Below, piece by piece: positions 1 through 9,000 of a stretch of DNA of 10,996 bases. The translations under genes were made by a program, and so were the position numbers. Numbering within the stretch: position 1 is the first letter of the stretch; the number at the start of each line of letters is the position of its first letter. The notes beneath the pieces are model-generated. The model worked only from the letters and a program-made list of their open reading frames with translations. It was not told the origin of the DNA and searched no databases. This DNA is from an uncultured Clostridia bacterium (GTDB taxonomy: Bacteria > Bacillota > Clostridia > Christensenellales > Borkfalkiaceae): NCBI GenBank assembly GCA_937920115.1, contig CALGVF010000326.1:1-10996 (forward strand). The letters are read 5' to 3'.

Positions 1-55
1 AAGCAACGTATTATAAAACCTGCTCGGTCTGCGGAGCGGTAAGCGATAAAGATAC
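1..55. repeat. Terminal direct repeat, left copy
   Basis: All 55 bases are identical to 10942-10996 and to 10501-10555. The match stops at base 56 (c here, g at 10556). The segment encodes part of a repeat unit (ATYYKTCSVCGAVSDKD) in the same phase as in the gene at 9999. An exact end overlap of 55 bases is what a de Bruijn graph assembler with k=55 leaves on a path that returns to its starting node. Confidence 0.97.
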
Positions 56-3000
56 CGATACTTTCGAGAACGGCGAAGCCTTAGGTCACGACCTGCCCGA
101 TACGTGGACGAAAGGCGAAGACGATAAACACGTAAAAGAATGTCAAAGAGAGGGCTGTACGTATTCCGAGTCTGAGGATTGTTCGGGCGGCACGGCTACT
201 TGTACCGAGCAGGCGACTTGCGAAGTCTGCGGCGGCAAGTACGGAAAAGTCGATTCTGACAACCATAATTACAAATGGAAATCGAACGGAGACGGAACTC
301 ATACTGAGGTATGTTCGAGAGACGGAAGCCATAAGGGCAAAACCGAAGATTGCTCGGGCGGAACTAAAACCTGCGTAGAGCAGGCGACTTGCGAAGTCTG
401 CGGCGAGAAATACGGCGACGCCTTGGGTCACGACCTGCCTGATACGTGGACGAAAGGCGAGGGCGATAAACACGCAAAAGAATGTCAAAGAGAGGGCTGT
501 ACGTATTCCGTATCGGAAGATTGTTCGGGCGGCGCGGCTACTTGTACCGAGCAGGCGGCTTGCGAAGTCTGCGGCGGCAAGTACGGCAAAGTCGATTCTG
601 ACAACCATAATTACGAATGGAAATCGAACGGAAACGGAACTCATACCGAGGTATGTACGAGAGACGAGAGCCACAAGGGCGAAACTGCAAGTTGTTCGGG
701 AGGCACGGCTACCTGTACCGAAAAAGCGGCTTGCGAAGTCTGCGGCGAGAAATACGGCGACGTCGATAACACGAACCATAAATTCGACCAAAATATTGTA
801 AAGGACGAGGCGTTAAAGACTGCCGCAACCTGTACGACGGAAGCCGTTTACTATAAGTCTTGCGTTTGCGGAGAGATTTCAAAAGACGACGGTCAGACTT
901 TCCTCGGCGACAAGATTCCTCATACATATAATAAAAAGACTATAAGCGAAGAGGCGAAGATATCCGCCGCGACTTGTACCGCAAAAGCGAAATATCGCTT
1001 GTCCTGCGTCTGCGGAGCGATAAGCGAAAACGAAGACGATACGTTTGAAGACGGCGATACCGCCGAACATAATTTCACCGTAGAAAACACGGAAGCCGAA
1101 GGGGCGTTGAAGTCTCCCGCTACCTGTACCGAGAAAGCGACCTATTATAAATCGTGTTCGGTTTGCGGGACGATAAGCGACAAAGAAGCCGATACTTTCG
1201 AGAGCGGCGAAACAATCGCTCATACATATACAAGCGAAAATGCAAAGCCCGAAGCGTTGAAGTCCGCGGCGACTTGTACGGCGAAAGCGGTTTATTATAA
1301 ATCGTGTTCGGTCTGCGGCAAGACGAGCGAGGGCGACACCGACGAAACCTTCGAGAGCGGAGCCGAACTCGGACACGACTATATAGAAACGACGACCGAA
1401 GCGACCTGTACTTCTCCCGCGGTTAAGACTACTACTTGCGAAAGATGCGATTATCACAAGGAAGAAGACGTCGGTTCTGCGTTGAATCACGACACGGAAG
1501 GCGTAACGGCGACCGAAGAACTCGTAAGCGGTTGCGAATACGTAATGGTACGCGAATGTAATCGTTGTCACGAATCTGTCAAGGGCGAAAAGGTATATCA
1601 CCACAACTATAAAGCGACGATAACTACTTACCCGACCTGTAAGGCTACGGGCGAAAAGACCTTGACCTGCGAGGGGTGCGGCGATACGAAGACCGAAACC
1701 GTCGAGATAGATACCAACGGTCACAAATGGGTTAAAGGCGAAGTCGCCGAGGGTTCGAGTACGAGAACGGACACTTGCTCGATTTGCAACGCGACGAAGA
1801 CCGTTACCGTATACGACGGCAACGCGACGGGTTCAACGAACGCCGACGATTTGAGAGATACCGACGTCGAACTTAAAGACGCAAGTCTCAGCCTTGACGA
1901 CGGCGTAATCGACAAGATAGGCGATACCGATATTACCATTTCGGCTGAAAAATACACGGGCGAAGAGGCGGGCTTAACTCCCGAACAACTCGAACAGGTA
2001 AAAGACAGCCCCGTATATAATTTCACCATTAACGACGGAGCGATTTACGACTTCGGCGAAAATAACTTCGTAACCATAACTCTTCCGTACACTTTGGCGG
2101 AGGGCGAAGACGTAGACAGTATAGCGATATGGTATATAGGCGAAAACGGACTCGAATCCATAAAAGCGACCTATAACGTAGACGCGAACGGAAACGGCTA
2201 CGTAACGTTCAGGACCAACCACTTCTCGTACTATACCGTAACGAGACTTACACCTAGGGAAAGGTGTGAGTTGTACGACCATAGTTACAGCGTACAGCAC
2301 GTAGAGGGCAGTTGTACCGAAGATTCATACGATTTGCTCGTCTGTGTTCGTTGCCACGATAAGAAAATCGAAAACTATAAGAAAGCCGAAGGTCATAAAT
2401 ATACGACCGACAGAAAAGAGGCGACTTGTACCGAAAACGGCTACGAACTTCACACTTGCACGGTATGTAATTACAATTACAAAACCACGCTCAATGCGAC
2501 GGGTCATAAATGGACTCTCGTCGAAAGCGTAGATTCGACTTGTACCGTAAACGGTTACGATAAACACCGTTGCGATAATTGTAACGAAGAGTATACCGAA
2601 AATTACGGAAAGGCGGAGCACGATTGCACCGCAACGGTAGTAAACCCGACTTGCGAAGAAGAGGGTTATACTCTTTATGAGTGTAAGAACTGCGATTACA
2701 ACTACAAGAACAACTACGTTGCGGCTCTGAAACACGCGTATAAAGCGACGGAATGGAAATGGGCGGACGACTTTACTTCCGCTACGTTGACCCTTGTCTG
2801 CGGCAACGACGACAGTCACGTTCTCGTGCTTGACGCGAATATCGGAACTACGGTCGTAAGAAGCGTTTGCTCGGACTACGTAAAGACTACCTATACCGCG
2901 GCTGTTTCCTATAACGGCATTATATATAATGATAAGAGAGAGAAAGAAGAGGGTTCTATAACTCACTCGTTCTCTACCGATTGGAAGTCGGACGGAACGA

Positions 3001-6000
3001 AGCACTGGCGTGAATGCGTCTGCGGCGAGAAGACAGATATAGCCGACCATGCTTACGACGATATTACCGTAACGAAAGAGGCTACCTGCGTTGAAAACGG
3101 CGAAAAAGTTTTGACCTGTGTATGCGGAAAGAGTAAGAAAACGGTTATTCCCGCGACGGGCGAACACAAATACGTAAACGGCGTATGCGAAACCTGCGGA
3201 AAATCTGAGGGTTCCTGCGACCATAAAACGCTTCATAAAGTGACCGTAAACCTTGCGGACTACGGAGCGTGCGGCGGCTATCTGTATTACGAAACCTGCG
3301 AATGCGGCGAAGTGAAAATTTTCGATACTGCAAGCGGTCTCGATATGGAATGTAACGTTGCGAAGATGAAAAACGAGCAGGGCGAGCCGTATACGGACGA
3401 AGACGGTAATATGTGCATGCAAATGACCTCTCGTTGTCCTACGTGCGGCTTTAAAGCGGAATGTTTTGCAAAAGAAGCAGTAGACGGTTGCGAAGATATA
3501 ATACTTGCATGGTATACCTTATCGGTAAACGGCGAAGTTATCGTTGAAAATCTTGAAGCCGAAATGGGGTACGTGAACGAAAACCACAAGTACGAAGAGG
3601 TTAAAGTGAACCTCGCAGACTACGGTGCGTGCGGCGGTATAATGCTTATCAAAAAATGTACCGTTTGCGGCGAAATGAGCGGCAGCCTTGATTGGGAAAC
3701 CGAACTTAAATGCAACGTGAGTTTGGATAAAGAACCTACGCCCGAGAAAGTCACGGACGACAACGGCGTAGAACACACCGTTCAGAAAGTCGTTTGCCCC
3801 GATTGCGGACTTATCCTTATGGTGGATATGTGGACGATTGACGAATCGGCATGCGTGAAACATTTATATATGGCTCAACGCCTTATCGTCGGCGATACGG
3901 TTGTGTACGAATTTACGGAAGACGAAACGGAAGAAAATCACGATATCGAAACCACATATAAAATGTACGGCGAAACCTGCGAAGACGGCGTTAAAATTAC
4001 CGAGCGTTGTACGATTTGCGGATATACGGAAATTTGGTGGACTTCCAATCACGACACGGTAGATTACGTGTTTGACCTCTCCGAAGTCGGCGGCTGTAAG
4101 GGAACGATTACCGGTAGACGTTGCGAAATTTGCGGAACTGTAACCAATATAAGCGATATGAATATCGGTTGTTCTTCCCAAAACCCCGTTTCAAGAGAAG
4201 AAACCGACGAAAACGGCGTAGTTCACAGTATACAGGAAGTCGTTTGCTCCGAATGCGGACTTAAATACGTTCAGGAAATGTGGACGGTAGTCGAGTCCGA
4301 ATGCGTAACTCATACTTACGGGGCGTTGCGTATTTACAAAGGCAACGAAACGGTTTTCGAGTGTGTAATGGAACAAACGGAAGAAAACCACAAGTATGAG
4401 TACGAGTATGATAAATTCGGCGAGGCTTGCAGCGACGGATATACGATTACGGCTCGTTGCTCGGTCTGCGGAGATATTTACAAAACTACTTACTACGGTC
4501 ATCAGCACGATAATATCCAAATCGACCTGAAAGAAGAATACGACGGTTGCGAGGGCTTTATCTCCTACGATTATTGCCCTGTTTGCGGTATGATACTTAA
4601 TGTAAATAATGTACAAACGTCTTGTCAGGTTGAATGGGAAGGCGAGGACGTAGAGACCGTAATCGACGGCGTAACGCATTATATTTCGACGGGAGCGTGT
4701 TCTGTTTGCGGACTTAAATACGTTCGCGAAACGTGGGAAATCGTTAAGTCCGAATGCGTGAGAACGCAGTATATGAAGGGAAGTATCTACAAAGGCGAAA
4801 AACTTATCATAGAGTTGACCGACGATTATACTCAGACTAATCACGAATTTACTTACGAATATGAACTTCTCGGTGAGACCTGCAAAGACGGAGTTCTCAT
4901 TAAAGGAAAGTGCAGTAAGTGCGGAGAAACTACCGAAGGGCGTACTTTCGGTCACATGGACGAAGAGTTCAGAATCGACCTTGCCGACTATGACGGTTGC
5001 GGCGGAGTAATCGAGGGCAGACGTTGTCGTTTCTGCGGCGTAATTTTGGCTATGTACAAAATGACTGCGAACTGTGATTTGAAAGGCGAGACCACTGATA
5101 GCGAGTACACGGACGGAGACGGAGTAAAACACGCCGTTTCGGAAATGACTTGCCCGACTTGCGGACTTCGCTACGTTGCGGACGCATGGAAAGTTATAGA
5201 GTCCGAGTGCGAGTCCTACGAGTATACGACTATGCTCATATACAAGGGCGAGGAACTTATATTCGAGTATACTGCCCAAAACTATATCGACAATCATGAA
5301 TACGAGTATGAATACAAACTCTTAGGCGAGACCTGCGACGACGGTTATGAAGTAATTAAATATTGTCCCGTTTGCGGTAAGAGCGAGAAGTGGACGAGTA
5401 ACGGACACAGAATGAATAAATTTACCCTTAACCTTGCCGACTACGACGGTTGCGAGGGAACTATAAGGGGCGAACGTTGCGACGTCTGCGGAAAGATTAT
5501 GTACCTCGATATGGATAACGCCCGCATAACCTGTAAAATCGGCAACGAGAACCCCGACGGTACTACTACGGAAGAAGTTACGGGCGACGACAAGATTACG
5601 CATACTATAATAACCATGCGTTGTTCGGAGTGCGAACTCATATTCGTTCAGGACTCGTGGACTATCGTCGAATCGCAATGCGTAACAAATTATTACACGA
5701 AAGCCACGATTTATTCGGGCGAAGAGGTTTTGGTCGAATATACGGTAATCGAGTCCGAAGTAAATCATAATATGGATTACTCCTTCAAGTTCAGCGGAAA
5801 GACATGCGAAGAAGGAGTCGAAGTGACCGAGTATTGCACCGTTTGCGATTTCAGAAACGTTTATTATACGAACGGACATATCGGACGCAAGAGACAAACC
5901 GACCTTGGAAAACTCGGACTTTGCGGCGGGTATATCTATGAGTATTATTGTTTGGCGTGCGGCGAAATTATGGATCGCGGCGTGAACGAAGAGTGCCGTT

Positions 6001-9000
6001 GGATAGGTCTCGGACAGACCGAAAACGGATATCTGTACCGTTGCGATAATTGTCAGGCTCAAAAACTCGTTTTAGAGACTGTCGGCGATAAGGACGAAAA
6101 TTGTAATTATGTTCGCACCGTATCGTACGTTTATTACAACAAAGACGGCGAGGAAGTTTATAGGTTTGAAAGGTCTTACCGTGAGACGAGTCACAACTAC
6201 GAACTTTCGTTTGAACTTCAAGGCAAATCGTGTACCGACGGATATACCGTAACGTATACTTGTCAAGACTGTCATGATACCCGCACGGAAAACCGCAACA
6301 CGCACGACACGTATTATGCGTTCAGAATCGACGGCGGTAATACCGCTTGCGGTAAATACCACGACGTTATGTTCAGCGAATGTCCGTGCGGTCTCGAATA
6401 TAGTTATTCCGTCGGCGAAGGACTTGTCTTCGACGAGGAAAGCGGAACGTATACATGCGACGCTTGCGGTATTACCATAAAGGTCTCGATCGACAGAGTC
6501 GAAACGGGCTGCTCGGTAACGGAAACGCTTACGTTCGAGGCAAAATACGGAGAAACCCGATTTGACAGAACGAAAACGAAAACTTACGCTAACCATGAAT
6601 TTAAAACGGTAGAAGTCAAGACCGTAGACGGCGTTGTTTCTATTGTTTCGACCTGCGAAAAATGCAATGCGGCAAGAGAAACGACATCTATGAGCGGTAC
6701 TCCCGAATATCACGACGACGAGGGCTACTATTTCGAGTACAGAGTAACTCCCGAGACTTCGGCTGAGTATACCATTTTCGGTCTTTCCGACAGAGATACT
6801 TACGTTACCTTGTACAGAGAAAATAACGGAGAATTAGAAAACATCGGAAACAACGACGACGGGTTCGGAAACATGCAGTTCTTGCTTACGGCGAATCTCG
6901 AAGCGGGAAAGACTTACGTTTACCGCATTAAGTATTACGGCTCGTCCGACAATACCGCCCCGTTATTCTTCGCTTTCTCTGCGGGTAAAGATACTTCTTC
7001 TTGCAATCACGAAATGACCGATAGGTTCATGTATTTACCGGAAGGGGCGACTTCCTGCGAAGACGGAGTTCGCGTAGGGTACGTATGCGTACAGTGCGGA
7101 GCGGTAAGGTCTATTAAAACGATTACCTCGCACGATACCGACGTAATTACTTATATAGAACTCGGCAACTACGGAGCGTGCAGAGGGTATATAAAAGAAT
7201 ATTCCTGCCCGTGCGGTAAAGAACACAGTTTCGATATTTATGACGTTTGCGGTAATTATACAAAGAACAAGTATTATGACGACGACGGAAAACTTATAAC
7301 CGTTGAAGCCCATGCTTGCGAAACGTGCGGTCTTCGCTACGAAAAGAGATACTATTCGGTCAGAAACGCCGAAAATTGTACGATTACTTATTATTATACG
7401 GTACTTATTAACGTAGGAACAACCGTTGTTTACAATACAGAGTATACGACGACCGAAACTTCTCACGACTACGAAGTTACCTATACGTTGAAAAACGGCG
7501 AGGGTTCGACCTGTCTCGACGGCGTTATAGTTTATAAGAAATGCAAGGACTGCGGTGAAGAAGATAATAGGGAAATAAATTATCACGAAACGTATGAAGT
7601 AGAGCGTATCGACCTTACCGAATACGGTTCGACTTGTCGCGGCTATGCAGTCTTTTATAACTGTGCGTGCGGAATGGACGGCAGTATTTCGCTCGATAAT
7701 GCTTTGTGCGAGTTTGCAGGCGATAGTGTTTCCGTTTGGATAGAAAACGCTATAAGAGGATGGCATTATATCGATGCGTTTAACGAGGAGGGTTTTGACG
7801 AGTACGCCAACGTCGTTAAATGTGTGGTAACCGACCCGACCTCTTGCGGTCTGAAAATCAGATACACCCAATATTGGCTTAAAGACCCGAATGCCTGCGT
7901 TGCTTATCAGTACGGAACGTGGCAGTTCGGTTATAAAGATGACGGTACCTGCATCAGAGAAATTACGTTCAGAATGAACGGGGTCAGAACTTATCATAAC
8001 TATGAAGACGTAAGTGAGGACGAGAACCATCAGAGTTTCAAGTGTAATGATTGCGGAAGTTGCTACTATATAAATAGGGAGTACGACGAGAACGGCAATA
8101 TTGTCAGTAGAGAAAGATATTCTTATAACGGCGTAACTACTGAATCGAGATTGGAGACTTGCAATTATTCCTATTATGACGGCATGTGGTATACGAGTTA
8201 CGAACGTAACGAGTACAGCAAAGGCGGAAATATAGAATCGTTTGAGGAAATGACCAGAACCGTTGAAGAGTATACGGGAACTTTCGGACACTCGGGAAGA
8301 AAAGAGGTTGAAAAACATGTATACTCGAACGGCGAAAGTCGGTCAACCGAAGAGGCTTACGTTATTTACGAGGGGTACGGACATACGATTTATTCGTACG
8401 TAAAGGAAGGAGATTATTGGTACAGATACGATTATTCCTATACGTTTAACCCGTGTCAAAAGACTACTTCTTATGAGGACAGTAAAGGAGGGAGTTGGAC
8501 TGAGACGAGGGATAATTGCCTCTCTTTCACGTACGAAATTACAAAAAAAGAGACGTGTACGCAAGACGGCGAACAGCATCAGAAGTGCGACATTTGCGGA
8601 AAAATCTCCGAATCTTGGGTTCGCTCGCCGAGCGATCATATATGGCAATACGTTGAAAACGGCGACTACTATTATTGTTGGATTTGCGGAATTGAAAACA
8701 AAAACGGCGCGAGCGGCTCCATAATTATGGAAGACCTCACCGCAAAATACGGCAACGGCGAAAATTACGTAGTAGGTTATTACGCGAGAAACAACGTTCA
8801 GTTTACGACTTACGTGAGTCTGATACTTGCGAGCGGCGAAGAAATTATAGTTCCCGATATCGAATTTATCACAATCGACGGTATTCGTGCGTATGCGTTC
8901 AATAAAGCAAAAGTCGCGGAATGGGCGACTGCGAACGGATATACCGATTACGACGTAAGATTCTCGTTTGTACCCGTTGGCGGCGACGGTAGTTTCGATT

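Noticed and set aside
1..55. Phage-type direct terminal repeat or plasmid ends
   Set aside because: There is no phage or plasmid gene, the repeat lies inside a coding repeat, and a third copy occurs internally. The 55-base length suits an assembler word size.
423..425. TTG at 423 as the start of the giant gene
   Set aside because: The frame is open without interruption from position 3, the TTG lies inside the second 342-bp repeat at a place where the first copy has TTA, and no ribosome binding site precedes it.
8034..8145. RHS/YD-repeat toxin domain
   Set aside because: Only one YDENGNI-like motif occurs, without the regular series of YD repeats, the core closing motif or a toxin tip.
2325..8318. 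Long open frames on the minus strand (for example 2325-3422, 4191-5297, 7035-8318)
   Set aside because: They are mirror images of the repeat coding strand. Its codon use avoids TTA, CTA and TCA in that phase. The predicted proteins have no domain sense, no RBS and no promoter.
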